From Neoarius graeffei (taxonomy: Eukaryota > Chordata > Actinopteri > Siluriformes > Ariidae): DNA of 64,000 bases. Below the pieces are notes generated by a model. The model had not been told where the DNA came from, did no database searches, and saw nothing but the letters and a program-made list of their open reading frames with translations. Below, one piece after another: positions 44,040 through 55,614 of the stretch. Numbering within the stretch: position 1 is the first letter of the stretch; the number at the start of each line of letters is the position of its first letter. Both the position numbers and the translations under genes were made by a program. The stretch covers positions 32,415,198 to 32,479,197 of the forward strand of contig NC_083577.1 of assembly GCF_027579695.1 (NCBI RefSeq), written 5' to 3'.

Positions 44040-45402
44040 ATCACTAGGATTCTACTGAGGTTATAAATAAGATCTCAGAGATCACAGATCTACCTGCTGA
44101 CATATTATTAGTTACCTTAGATGTAGAAAGCCTCTATACAAACATATCACATGACAGGGAACTAGATGCCTTAGGTTTCTACCTTCAAGACCGTATAGAC
44201 CTCCCCCCAAGTCACTTTATTATTGAATTGGCCTCCATGGTTCTTAAGTTAAATTATTTTTTAATTTATAGAGGAATTCTACCTACAACTTAAAGGGATA
44301 TCTATGGGCTCCACTTTTGCTCCAGATTACACCAACCTGTATGTGGGTTCTTTTTGAACAGAAATTTGTTTTTAACCCAGATGTAAACCCTTATAGTCAA
44401 AAAATCCTTAAATGGTATCGTTTCCTGGATGATGTTTTCTGTGTGTTTCAAGGAACTAGTGAAGGACTGTGTGCATTTGGTACATATCTGAATAGTTGTA
44501 ACTCTGATTTAAAATTTACTCTGGATTCTGATCAAGCACGTGTATCATTTCTAGATATGTGGATTATGCTAAGTAATGGGAGCCTTATCACATCATTATA
44601 CAAGAAAGAAATTGACCGCAATACTTTTCTTTTAGCTACTAGTGCCCATCCTAGAGCTTTAAAGAATGGCTTACCTAAAAGCCAATTCTATAGATTAAGA
44701 AGACTCTGCCACTCTAACAAAGATTTTATAGAGAAGGCAATAGAAATGAAACAGCGGTTTCTAGAACGAGGTTATACTACTAAGTGTGTTGTTGAAGCAT
44801 ATTACAATGCTCTTTCTAAGTCCAGAGCTGACCTTTTGAAAAAAAGTGTAAAAAAAGAAAGACACTTTTCAGTCTCTTGTATTACTACATATACTCCCCA
44901 GGCCCACATTATCAAAAAAAAAAAAAAAAAAATGAAACACTGGCATATTCTAACCACAGATCCAGTCTTGTTTGCACTTTTTCAGGATCCACCTCTTTTT
45001 GTCTACAAAAGAGGATCAAACCTTCGTAATAAATTGGTCAGAGCTACCATCTTACCTCCTCTGAAACAGACTCTATTAACTCCCATTAGAGAAGGGAATT
45101 ATCCCTGTGGAAATTGTGCTCATTGTCACAACTCGGTGAAAACAAATACTTTTAAGCACCCTAGAACTGGGAAAACCTTTGGAATCAGGGGGATCATCAC
45201 ATGTAACACAAAGAATATTATCTATATGTTAACATGTCCATGTGACAAAATTTACATAGGTAAAACCGTCCGCCCTCTGAAACAAAGAATTAGCGAACAT
45301 AAGAGTTCTATTAGGAGGAAAGATATAAACTATCATGTTGCCTGTCACTTTAATGATCAGTCACATCCTGTTTCCTCACTTACAGTAGATTTAGAGGTAT
45401 AG
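44040..45402 (+). pseudogene. Penelope-like RT + GIY-YIG endonuclease, 5'-truncated and frameshifted
   Basis: Upstream, in another frame, is the RT segment LLVTLDVESLYTNISHD (near 44100-44160). The main open frame (44317-45402) covers WYRFLDDVFCVF (RT active-site DD), a linker with a poly-A-encoded Lys run (44914-44932), CGNCAHCHNS and the GIY-YIG endonuclease (IIYMLTCPCDKIYIGKTVRP; RISEH). The RT N-terminus is missing and the frame changes near 44300. Penelope-like enzymes of the Neptune/Poseidon type have this RT plus GIY-YIG order. Confidence 0.85.
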
Positions 45403-45887
45403 AACAAGTCACCTTACACAGAGGGGGTGACGTTGACAAGAAGTTATGCCAACGTCAACTCTTTTGGATATATACATTAGAAGCACTATAACCATCAGGT
45501 CTAAACGAGGATTTTGACATGAGTGTATTTATTTAATTCTGAATTGTTTATTGAATGTTGATCTGTTTATGCTTTGTTTTATGATGGCAGGAGCCTGATG
45601 TGTACACAGCATGGACTTGTTCTTTTTTCTTTTTTGTATATGTTTCATGACTATTTTCACTACATTTCCCATGATGCTCTACTGACACAGAGTGGCTGCA
45701 GCACTGACTACAGGTGCTCCTAATTAAGATGTATTAACTCAGCACTGTTTGTTGGACTATGCACTCTGAGCCTGGTCACTGGAGTGGAGTTGAGGTGTGG
45801 GAATTGTTTGGGGACGGTTTTGGCAAATCTTGGTGGTAGAGGGCAGTAGTAACACCAAATTAAGGCTAAACTACGATTTTTCGTAGT

Positions 45888-47063
45888 ATGCCTTCGTCTT
45901 ATTCGGGGAACGGTATGGGGTTCTCCGATAGTATGGATAGTGGGGGAGAGGAATATCACCTTGTGGGTAAAAGCCAAAGGAACAAACTTACAAGAGAGAC
46001 ACATAGTAAATTTAGTACAGGGAGTGATGGGGAGTCACAGCATTTAAAAGTAAGGAAAGCTGGCGGGTGTTTTGTAATTGTGAAACTGAAAGGCAATGGG
46101 GCTAAGACTTTGAACAAAATGCAACTGACTGAATGTTTGGCGAGAGAAATAGGGAGTTTCCAACACGCGAAATCACTTGCTAATGGAAGGATTTTAGTGG
46201 TCTGTCATTCCAAAACTCAACAAGAACGGGTCCTTGCTGTAACATCCTTAAATTGTGATGTGGAGGTTTATGAACCAGGGACAAGCTCCAGGGCTAAAGG
46301 TGTAATTTATGGAGTGCCTACTGAAATCACTGATGAAGAAATTTTGCGTAGAGTGAAAGGAGCAAAGATATTTGAGGTTAAGCATTTTCAAATCACTAAA
46401 AACAATGAGAAAATGGCCAGTCAAACAGTACTGTTGACATTTGGCTCGGAGTCTATTCCGAGACGGATTGGACTTGGGTATTTGAGTTTTCAAGTGAAGC
46501 CTTATATTAGACCCCCTCTGCGGTGCTTTAATTGTCAGAGGTATGGACATGTCACGGCTGTATGTAGAGGGAAAAGAAAGTGTGGTAAGTGCGGGGGGGA
46601 CCATAGTTACGAAGACTGTGCGTCGGCCTTATGCTGCCCAAATTGTGGGGAAGAACATAGTGCAGCTTATAAGGGGTGCCGGTTTTATGCGAATGCCTTG
46701 GAAGTGCAGAAAATTAGAACAAATGAACGTGTGTCATATGCTGAGGCCTTGAAAAGGGTGAATAAGGATGTTGGTAACCATTTATCACAGCAGCTGCTGC
46801 CTCCTAGAGTTCAAGTTATTTCCCTTCCAAGTGATAGCTTTATCATCAAGAAGGTTGATTTTCTGGCGTTTATCTCTGATGTAGTCTCTGGGTCGAAGTT
46901 TTCTAAGGTTTCCAATAGGTCTGATGTGATCAAACTTGTCTCAATGGCCGCAGGGAAATATTTACAAGTGAACATATCCCCTGAATCTTTGTTTCAATTT
47001 CTTAAAGATAGTGAGGGCCGTGCTATGGTGTCTCAGAGTAGCGAGGGGGGAGGGGAAGGGTAG
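45888..47063 (+). CDS. Nimb-like LINE ORF1, gag-like with three CCHC knuckles, 391 aa
   Basis: An open frame. The central region (~70-200) looks like the RNA-recognition-type fold found in I-group ORF1 proteins (GCFVIVKLKGNGAKTLNKMQ; GVIYGVPTEITDEEI). Near residue 210 three Cys/His knuckles follow in tandem: CFNCQRYGHVTAVC, CGKCGGDHSYEDC and CPNCGEEHSAAYKGC. It would coat the LINE RNA. The stop codon (TAG, 47061-47063) is followed immediately by the ATG of ORF2, an arrangement suggesting termination-reinitiation. Confidence 0.88.
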   Translation: MPSSYSGNGMGFSDSMDSGGEEYHLVGKSQRNKLTRETHSKFSTGSDGESQHLKVRKAGGCFVIVKLKGNGAKTLNKMQLTECLAREIGSFQHAKSLANGRILVVCHSKTQQERVLAVTSLNCDVEVYEPGTSSRAKGVIYGVPTEITDEEILRRVKGAKIFEVKHFQITKNNEKMASQTVLLTFGSESIPRRIGLGYLSFQVKPYIRPPLRCFNCQRYGHVTAVCRGKRKCGKCGGDHSYEDCASALCCPNCGEEHSAAYKGCRFYANALEVQKIRTNERVSYAEALKRVNKDVGNHLSQQLLPPRVQVISLPSDSFIIKKVDFLAFISDVVSGSKFSKVSNRSDVIKLVSMAAGKYLQVNISPESLFQFLKDSEGRAMVSQSSEGGGEG

Positions 47064-50000
47064 ATGTCCTTTAATCTCCTGCAATGGAATGCCCATAGTC
47101 TGATTGGGAATGGTCAGGAATTTAAAAGGTTTGTTATCACCAGTGAAATCGTTTGTCATGTTATTTGTGTCCAGGAGACATGGCTTAAGCCCACTTTAGA
47201 TTTTGTTTTGCCTGGGTTTGTGTCTGTTCGCAAAGATAGAAGTGACAGGCAAGGGGGAGGATGCGCAACATTTATTAAGGCCGGCATAGAATAGAGAGTT
47301 GTGCCAATAGAGTCCACTTTAGAACTAATTGTGACAGAAATTTGGAGCGTTACTGGAAGAATTTCACTGCTCAATTTTTATGATCCATGTCTATGTCTGA
47401 GCGCAGTTGAGCTTGAAGATGTAATGAGACAAGTACGCCCTCCAGTTATATGGACAGGGGATTTCAACGCACATAATGTACTATGGGGAAGCAGTAAGAC
47501 TGATGGTAATGGAGTGGTAGTTGAGAATATTATGCAGGATTTTAATGATGGGCATCCTACGAGAGTGCAGCTAGGTTCTTTAACCCCTTCATGTTTGGAC
47601 TTGATGTTAGTTTCTGGCGAGTTAGCAGGTAAGAGTGAATGGAAAGTGCTTGACCCTTATAATTTGGGCAGCGATCATTTTCCAACTATAGGAACTTTTG
47701 GACTGAGGTTACCTGCTGAGTTGGACAGGATAAGAGGGAGGTTTCACTTTTTAAAAGCAGACTGGGAAAAGTTTGAAACTTTGTGTGATGACCTCTTACC
47801 AGGCCTTCAGGATAACTCAATAGATGAGTGGAACAATGGTCTTTCAGGCATAATCTCAACAGCAGCAGCTTCAGCGATTCCTAAAAAAGTTATAGGCCTA
47901 CAGAAGAAAATGGTTCCCTGGTGGAATAAAGAATATGATGAGGCAATCAGGAAAAGAAATAAAGCCTTTAGAGTTTTGAGGAGATTCCCCACTCCTGATA
48001 ACCTTATACAGTATAAATACTGTAGGGCTTTGGTTAGGAAAGTAATTAAGTCTGCCAAGAAAAGTAGTTGGAGGGAATATTGTTCTTCTCTCTCTGGTGA
48101 AACTCCCATCTCCCAACTGTGGTCCACTGTAAGAAAGATGAATGGTGTAGGAAAGAAGGCAAATCTCCCTGTCCTGGTACATGAGGCTAAGATTGCTGCA
48201 ACATCTGTAGAGAAGGCCAATCTTCTAGTGGAAACGTTTAGAAAGGTGTACAGCTCTGATAATTTAGATGAAGAAAGCAGGGAGACCAGGGATCAGTCTG
48301 TGAGGGGGGTTGTTTCCCCAAGAATCAGTGTGTAATGAGGTCAATGTCGTCTTTTCCTTAGAGGAATTAAAGCGAGCCATAGCTGCAGGGAGAAATAAAG
48401 CTCCTGGAATGGATAACCTGCATTATGAAATGTTTAATCATGTCTCTGATGTCCTTTTGGAAGAGCTCCTCAGCCTAATGAATGAAAGCTGGAAGCAAGG
48501 TAGGCTACCAAAGGCATGGAAGCATGCTGTTATTGTTCCTGTTTTGAAGCCTAGTTCTCCATCCTCATATAGGCCTATAGCCCTTACCTCTGTTGTGTGT
48601 AAGCTGATGGAGCGAATGGTGACTGACAGATTGGTCCACTTCTTAGAAGTAAAGGGAACATTGGTACTGTAGATCACCAGAGTGGGTTTAGGAAAGGAAG
48701 GAGCACTATGGATAATGTGGTTGCACTGGACTATGAAGTTAGAAGAGCTTTTGCTAATAAGGAGTCTCTTATTGCCGTTTTCCTAGATATAGAGAAGGCA
48801 TATATGTTGTGGAGGGAAGACCTTCTTGTGAAACTGTCTAGACATGGTGTCAATGGAAGGATGTTTAGCTGGATCAAGAATTTCTTGGAAGACCTCACCA
48901 TTCAGGTAAGAGTAGGGGATGCCATTTCAGATGTAGTTTTGGTAGATAATGGAACTCCGCAGGGAAGTGTAATCAGCCCCGTACTTTTTAACGTTATGAT
49001 TAATGACATATTTTTAGATCTAAGCCAAGGGACTGGGAAGTCACTGTATGCTGATGATGGGGCCCTCTGGGTTAAAGGAAGAAATATTCCTTTTGTTTTA
49101 AATAGGTTGCAAGGAGAGCTGAATGTCGTAGAAAAGTGGGCTAGGAAATGGGGCTTTAAGATTTCGGTCTCTAAATCTAAATGTGTTTTTTAGTCGTAGT
49201 AGGAAAAAATGGGACACGTCCTTAACTCTTTATAACTCTCCCATAGAGAAAGTAGAAAGTTTTAAATAACTAGGAGTGTGGTTTGACAGCAAACTAAATT
49301 GGAACAATTGTGTCTCTAAAGTAATAGCTAAAACTAACAAAGTGTTAAATGTCATGAGGTGTTTGACTGGTTTTTTTGGGGGGGTGGAAAAGAGCACCCT
49401 TCTGACCGTCTATCAAGCTATGATTAGGTCTATCTTTGATTATGGTTGTCAAGCTTATGGAGCTGCTGCAAGCTCTATCTTAAAAAGACTTGATGTTATT
49501 CAGTCAAAGGCCCTTAGAGTCTGTTGCGTTGCATTTGCCTCCACATCAACCTCCGCTCTTCTTGTTGAAACAGGAGAGAAGCCTTTAATTTTAAGAAGGA
49601 TCCAGCTCTCTCTTCACTATTGGAACAGACTTGGGGAAAGAATCAGCATCTGTCCCACAAGTTCCATGTTAACCGACTGTTATGAATTTGCCTCTGATCA
49701 GGTGAGGAGTCAGCCTTTTCTAAAACAATGCATGACATGGGCCAAAGATTTTAACTTACTTGACATGGCCCCAGTTAAAAGTACTTATTGGGGACCAGTC
49801 CCAACCTGGCTCCTCCCCCCTGTCCAGGTGGACTTTAGGTTACACGAGGACAAACATAATGAAGAGGTTGAATTTTCTAGTGATTCTGCCACAGAGTATA
49901 TTCAGCTTAACTGGAACTCATTTGCAAATTTATACTGATGGATCCGAAGACCCAGATTCAGGAAGAGTGAGTTGTGCTTTCTATATCCCTCAGCTTAATA

Positions 50001-50779
50001 TCAAAAATGGGTATAGACTCAGTGACAATATGGCTGGTTTTACAGCTGAGTCTATGGGTATCCTAAAAGCTTAGTGGGTAGTGGAGGCACAGCCCAAAAA
50101 TGTGGTTTTATGCTCTGACTCCTTTTCACTCCTACATTGTCTTGAAGTGTACACTTCCAATGCTCGTCCCAATTTAATTACTGATATTCTTAAGCTGCTG
50201 AACAACCTACATAGGAGAGGTTGTGATGTATCATTTTTGTGGGTTCCTGCCCATATAGGTATAAAGGGGAATGAGGTAGTTGACCAACTGGCAAAAGAAT
50301 ATTTAAATAATGATGTGGTTACGTTGCCAGTTAGTCCAGGAAGGACTGAATTGAGGAGCCAGTTTATGGAAAAAGTGTTCCAGACATGGCAAGCTCAATG
50401 GGACAAGGATTTAAAGGGGAGACACTTGTATTCAATCCAGCCTTCAGTAAATGCACAGTGCACTCTATCAGGAATTAGGTCTCAACAAGTGGTGCTGACC
50501 CATCTCAGATTGGGGCATTGCGCCCTAAACTCTACGTTACATCTGATTCATAAACACAGAGATGGATTATGCGAAGTGTGCAGAGTTCCTGAGACAGTTC
50601 CTCATGTTTTATTAGAGTGTGTGCAATATTGTGAGTCTAGATGTACGTTTTTTAACGACTTGTCCGGCTTGGGTGTTACTACTGTTTCCCTCCCTGTTCT
50701 GCTTCAACTGAAGGATTCTAAAGTTGCATCCAGTCTAGTTAGATTTTTAAAATCCTCTGGCCTTTATGCCAGAATCTGA
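47064..50779 (+). pseudogene. Nimb-like LINE ORF2: endonuclease, RT, RNase H, interrupted
   Basis: Domains in order: endonuclease (LLQWNAHSLIGNGQEF; VICVQETWLKP; WTGDFNAHNVLWGS; LGSDHFPTIG), RT (KAPGMDNLHYEMF; SSYRPIALTSVVCKLMERMV; AVFLDIEKAY; NGTPQGSVISPVLFNVMIND; LYADDGALW) and RNase H (IYTDGSEDPDSG; TAESMG; CSDSFSLLH; WVPAHIGIKGNEVVDQLA). At least five interruptions are seen: a stop after 47291, frame changes near 48320, 48670 and 49190, and further ones near 49930 and 50075. The motifs are otherwise well kept, so decay is fairly recent. Confidence 0.88.
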
Positions 50780-50893
50780 GACTGATGGACTAGTAGTGGA
50801 CTTAATTATCCTGTAGGTGGCGGTAATACACCGGATGGTGTCTAATCCGCCATTATATCCTGAAGAAGAAGACGACGACTATGCACTCTGCCT

Positions 50894-52307
50894 CATAGAT
50901 TTACATAGAAGACTAGATGCCTCGTCCCCGTTGCCCGTCAACGAAGTCGAACGTCCGCACATGGCGGCCATCTTACCTCAGACAGCTGGCTTACCCATTA
51001 CATTGTGTTGGTAGCGATATGTACTTTTCAGATGACCGTAACTTCCTCAAATTTCAATCGATATTCAAACGGTTTGGTTTGTTATATTAAAAAAAACAAA
51101 CGGAAGTATGTATTTATTATATTAATGATGAATAATTATTTTATGCTTTAAAAAAATACGCATAGCTTGGTGAAAACATTTCAGTATACTACAGACTGTA
51201 AGACAGGATGCATGCTGAAATTCCTATGCTGTGAGAAGCCTAACACTGCATACTTATGGATAACTGCGACCTTAGGACAAATAACCATACAATTTATTTC
51301 CAAATCTCATCTCATTATCTCTAGCCGCTTTATCCTTCTACAGGGTCGCAGGCAAGCTGGAGCCTATCCCAGCTGACTACGGGCGAAAGGCGGGGTACAC
51401 CCTGGACAAGTCGCCAGGTCATCACAGGGCTGACACATAGACACAGACAACCATTCACACTCACAATCACACCTACGGTCAATTTAGAGTCACCAGTTAA
51501 CCTAACCTGCATGTCTTTGGACTGTGGGGGAAACCGGAGCACCTGGAGGAAACCCACGCGGACACGGGGAGAACATGCAAAGTCCGCACAGAAAGGCCCT
51601 CGCCAGCCCCGGGGCTCGAACCCAGGACCTTCTTGCTGTGAGGCGACAGCGCTAACCACTACACCACCGTGCCGCCCTTATTTCCAAATTTTAGTGAAAA
51701 TATTTTTACATGTGATAGGGCTGTAGGGGAAGCTAAAGTTAAATAAACTGCTTACTCACTTCTGAAACTTCAGAAATACTTCATCCACCTCAAAAACCTA
51801 ATGCACTCACATCATAGCATAATAACAAATGTAAACTCACATCATAGCATAATAACAAATGCACTGCCCGAGTAAGTAATAGTATAAAACAGTGACAGCG
51901 ACTCACGGTAGTTTGTGACAAAAAAAAGCATTTAATTAATCATATGTGGTTATACTTCCAAGGATAAAAAGATATCTTTACGTTTACAAAAAGAACATTC
52001 AAAGCTGATTATCATGTCAAAGTCAATATATGTTAGCACAGAAGATTGAAATTTCATTTGACTAGGCTCCAATGTGCAGTTAAAATTAAACTAAACATAC
52101 TGATATAAACATCTACAATTAAAACAGACACACACATCATCTTGTCATCAAAGTCAGTACTTTGATTTCCTGTAAATGATAATGTGAGTGCTGGGCTGTG
52201 CTGTGCTTGCGTAAGTCTTCATACCCCTTGTCTGTGGTAAGATGGCCGCCCTGTGCGGACATTCTGGAATACGCGGTGAGGAATCTAGTCTTCTATGTAA
52301 ATCTATG
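50894..52307. mobile_element. 1.4 kb DNA transposon with 8-bp TSD (unclassified; hAT or P?)
   Basis: The inverted ends begin CATAGATTTACATAGAAGAC and stay alike for about 90 bp (both include GTCCGCAC and GGCGGCCATCTTACC). A perfect 8-bp duplication CTCTGCCT lies at 50886-50893 and 52308-52315. It inserted into the Penelope-like 3' end next to the LINE's target duplication. It has no coding capacity, contains a SINE (51305-51677) and a 30-bp tandem duplication near 51803-51860. Confidence 0.8.
51305..51677 (-). mobile_element. tRNA-derived SINE, full length
   Basis: A minus-strand SINE: head GGCGGCACGGTGGTGTAGTG with the B box GGTTCGAGCCCC, body, and end GATAATGAGATGAGA. A perfect 11-bp target duplication TTATTTCCAAA lies at 51294-51304 and 51678-51688. 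Confidence 0.92.
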
Positions 52308-52515
52308 CTCTGCCTGATGAAGGTCTAGCGACCAAAAGCTTGCTATCTCAGTAAAGAAATCATTGCACAGACTTCAAGTGTGCGGATTTGTATTCTATTT
52401 ATATAAATACAGTTTAAAATGGATGAAAAATAATTAGATGGATACAAGGTGAAGTAGGATGAGTAAACAAATTTTACTTAAATTAATTTAGCAAAAGTAT
52501 TTGTTTAATATCACA

Positions 52516-52811
52516 ATGTGTGGAGTTTGCATGTTCTCCCCGTGTCCGTGTGGGTTTCCTCCGGGTGCTCCGGTTTCCCCCACAGTCCAAAGACATGCAG
52601 GTTAGGTTAACTGGTGACTCTAAATTGACCGTAGGTGTGAATGTGAGTGTGAATGGTTGTCTGTGTCTATGTGTCAGCCCTGTGATGACCTGGAGACTTG
52701 TCCAGGGTGTACCCCACCTTTTGCCCGTAGTCAGCTGGGATAGGCTCCAGCTTGCCTGCGACCCTGTAGAAGGATAAAGCGGCTAGAGATAATGAGATGA
52801 GATGAGATGAG
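52516..52811 (+). mobile_element. tRNA-derived SINE, head missing
   Basis: Same family as 51305-51677 but starting at TGTGTGGAGTTTGCATG; the tRNA-like head is absent. The 3' end is an extended (GAGAT)n run, 52790-52811. Confidence 0.88.
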
Positions 52812-53857
52812 TTTTTTTTTCTCATCTGGATAATTGGAAGGGTGCAGCATCCCAGCGCCCCCTACTGACCAGCTTTCACTGGTACATCGTGTAAATATTA
52901 AATGTTGTATTTTGTAAGAATTGTAACTGTAATTCTGAGAAAAAAGAATCATTAAATATTGTTTGTAGATTGTACTTTTACAAGTTTTAAATTTATTTTT
53001 TCTTTCAAAATAGATGTTATTTTACAATCTTGAGCTTGTGTTAACACTTCATTGCACACGATTAAATACACAGAGATCTGATCGTGATCATTTATTTAAA
53101 AAAATCTGTAAAATAAGTGTTTCTCTGCTGAACCTTTCATGTTATCACTTAAGTGAAGGTGTTTGACTGTAATAATTTAGGAAAAACTTGTAAAATAAAG
53201 GTGTTTCTCTGCTGAACTTTAAGTGTCGTAGCTTTATTGAAGGTGTTGGATCATAATAATGTCAAAGAAATCTGTAAAATAAGTGTTTCTTTGTTGAACT
53301 TGTACTACCATGACTTTTTTGATGATATTTGATTGCAGTAATTCAGAAAAATAACTTTTTTTTTTCTGCTTGACTTTTAGTGCTTTCACTTAATTGAAGG
53401 GGTTTGATTAAGTAAACAATCTTTAAAATAACAGTTTTTCTCTGAAAATCTTCAGTTTTTACACTTTATTTAAATTGGAATGGTTTACTTTGATTTTTAT
53501 GGTTTTCGTTTGGCAGCAATCACTGGCAGCCATTTCACCATTTTTTTACATGATTTTTTTTTTTTTATGGAGGGAAAGGGGGAGAAAGAGAGAGAGAGAG
53601 AGAGAAAATTATGATAGCCCATGCAGTTAATGAGAACACAGTTACAAAAGCTGATAATACAGATGAAGTTAGGGAGACTGTTCAATTCAACTTCAAGCTG
53701 TTCATTTGCTGTTGAGTGTTGTGGATTAGAATACCATTGCAAAAGATATCTAGTCTAAAGACTCAGAACAAAGACACTGAAAATAAAGCAAAGAGAAACC
53801 TCAACTGTATTTTCTGGAGCAGTTTTTGCATAAATAATATTTGATAGGTTTAATGCA
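52812..53857. other. AT-rich sequence with minisatellite and GA tract
   Basis: No gene. It holds the ~83-bp minisatellite (53090-53490) and a purine tract of GA repeats (53573-53606). Confidence 0.6.
53090..53490 (+). repeat. Diverged minisatellite, ~80-85-bp units
   Basis: About five units recur at 53098, 53181, 53266, 53346 and 53417, each with a motif like CTGTAAAATAAGTGTTTCTC followed by CTGCTGAAC and TTGAAGGTGTTTGA. Units differ considerably, so the array is old. Confidence 0.75.
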
Positions 53858-54234
53858 GGCGGCACGGTGGTGTAGTGGTTAGCACTGTCGCCTCACAGCA
53901 AGAAGGTCCGGGTTCGAGCCCCGTGGCCGGCGAGGGCCTTTCTGTGTGGAGTTTGCATGTTCTCCCCGTGTCCACGTGGGTTTCCTCCGGGTGCTCCGGT
54001 TTCCCCCACAGTCCAAAGACATGCAGGTTAGGTTAACTGGTGACTCTAAATTGACCGTAGGTGTGAATGTGAGTGTGAATGGTTGTCTGTGTCTATATGT
54101 CAGCCCTGTGATGACCTGGCGACTTGTCCAGGGTGTACCCCGCCTTTCGCCCGTAGTCAGCTGGGATAGGCTCCAGCTTGCCTGCGACCCTGTAGAACAG
54201 GATAAAGCAGCTAGAGATAATGAGATGAGATGAG
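53858..54234 (+). mobile_element. tRNA-derived SINE, full length
   Basis: Complete copy from GGCGGCACGGTGG to the GATGAGATGAG end, with A and B boxes in the head. An imperfect 10-bp target duplication: GTTTAATGCA (53848-53857) and GTTTCATGCG (54235-54244). Confidence 0.92.
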
Positions 54235-54699
54235 GTTTCATGCGTCCAAATGGTCTAGGCACGTGTCTTTAAAACATAATGGCATTCAGCAATGAGAAGG
54301 GTATATTAAGCACCATTAAACTTATAGGCTAAGCACATTACTTCCACTGAGTCCAAAGGTTAAGTCAAGTGGTTATACACTTCACGTAATATTTGGAGAG
54401 TTGGAGCACGTTTTTTGATTCGGTAATCTGCAGCATAAAGTTTCAAAATAATTTTTGTTGCAGAATTATCTGCATACAGTGGTGCTTGAAAGTTTGTGAA
54501 CCCTTGAAAATTTTCTATATTTCTGCATAAATATGACCTAAAACATTATCAGATTTTCACACAAGTCCTAAAAGTAGATAAAGAGAACCCAGTTAAACAA
54601 ATGAGATAAAAATATTATACTTGGTCATTTATTTATTGAGGAAAATGATCAAATATTACATATATATGAGTGGCAAAAGTATGTGAACCTTTGCTTTCA

Positions 54700-55590
54700 G
54701 TATCTGGTGTGACCCCCTTGTACAGCAATAACTGCAACTAAACGTTTCCGGTAACTGTTGATCAGTCCTGCACACCAGCTTGGAGGAATTTTAGCCCATT
54801 CCTCCAGACAGAACAGCTTCAAATCTGGGATGCTGGTGGGTTTCCTCACATGAACTGCTCACTTCAGGTCCTTCCACAACATTTTGATTGGATTAAGGTC
54901 AGGACTTTGATTTGGCCATTCCAAAACATTAACTTTATTCTTCTTTAATCATTCTTTGGTAGAACGACTTGTGTGCTTAGGGTCGTTGTCCTGCTGCATG
55001 ACCCACCTTCTCTTGAGATTCAGTTCATGGACAGATGTCCTGGCATTTTCCTTTAGAATTCGCTGGTATAATTCAGAATTCATTGTTACATCAATGATGG
55101 CAAGCAGTCCTAGCCCAGATGCAGCAAAACAGGCCCAAACCATGATACTACCACCACCATGTTTCACAGATGGGATAAGGTTCTTATGCTGGAATGCAAT
55201 GTTTTCCTTTCTCCAAACATAACGCTTCTCATTTAAACCAAAAAGTTCTATTTTGGTCTCATCCGTCCACAAAACATTTTTCTAATAGCCTTCTGGCTTG
55301 TCCACATGATCTTTAGCAAACTGCAGACGAGCAGCAATGTTCTTCTTGGAGAGCAGTGGCTTTCTCCTTGCAACCCTGCCATGCACACCATTGTTGTTCA
55401 GTGTTCTCCTGATGGTGGACTCATGAACATTCGCCAATGTGAGAGATGTCCTCAGTTGCTTAGAAGTTACCCTGGAGTCCTTTGTGACCTTGCCAACTAT
55501 TACATGTCTTGCTCTTGGAGTGATCTTTTTTGGTCGACCACTCCTGGGGAGGGTAACAATGGTCTTGAATTTCCTCCATTTGTATACAAT
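54700..55590 (-). pseudogene. Tc1-like transposase relic, left half
   Basis: The minus strand carries DNA-binding linker sequence (SGRPKKITPRARHVI), the TSKQLRTSL region, WTDETKIELFGLNEKRYVW with the first catalytic Asp, [30 protein letters not shown] with the second Asp, and SPDLNPIKMLWKD, where the final catalytic acidic residue is expected. Stops lie after GY near 55286 and after SRSTKE near 54949. The N-terminal helix-turn-helix is missing. Confidence 0.8.
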
Positions 55591-55614
55591 CTGTCAGATT
55601 GGTGGAGTCCATCT

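Larger units (their letters stand above)
45769..50877 (+). mobile_element. I-group (Nimb-like) LINE, near full length
   Basis: A 13-bp duplication ACTATGCACTCTG flanks it (45756-45768, 50878-50890), so the 5.1 kb insertion borders are precise. It begins AGCCTGGTCACTGGAGTGG, encodes ORF1 with zinc knuckles and ORF2 with endonuclease, RT and RNase H, and ends CCTGAAGAAGAAGACGACG. RNase H in ORF2 places it in the I group; Nimb is my best guess among fish clades. Confidence 0.88.
43455..52397 (+). mobile_element. Penelope-like element with two later insertions
   Basis: An 18-bp direct repeat TTTATATAAATACAGTTT flanks the block at 43437-43454 and 52398-52415 and reads as a target duplication. The left part (about 43490-43905) is an inverted copy of the element's own 3' end (45450-45768 plus 52316-52397), as known for Penelope-like elements. 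The RT/GIY-YIG gene lies between. The 3' end was first split by a LINE (45769-50877) and then by a DNA transposon (50894-52307). Confidence 0.85.

Noticed and set aside
51330-54262. Frames of 85-127 codons with RGPFCADFACSPRVRVGFL text repeated several times
   Set aside because: They are translations of SINE copies (51305, 52516, 53858), not genes.
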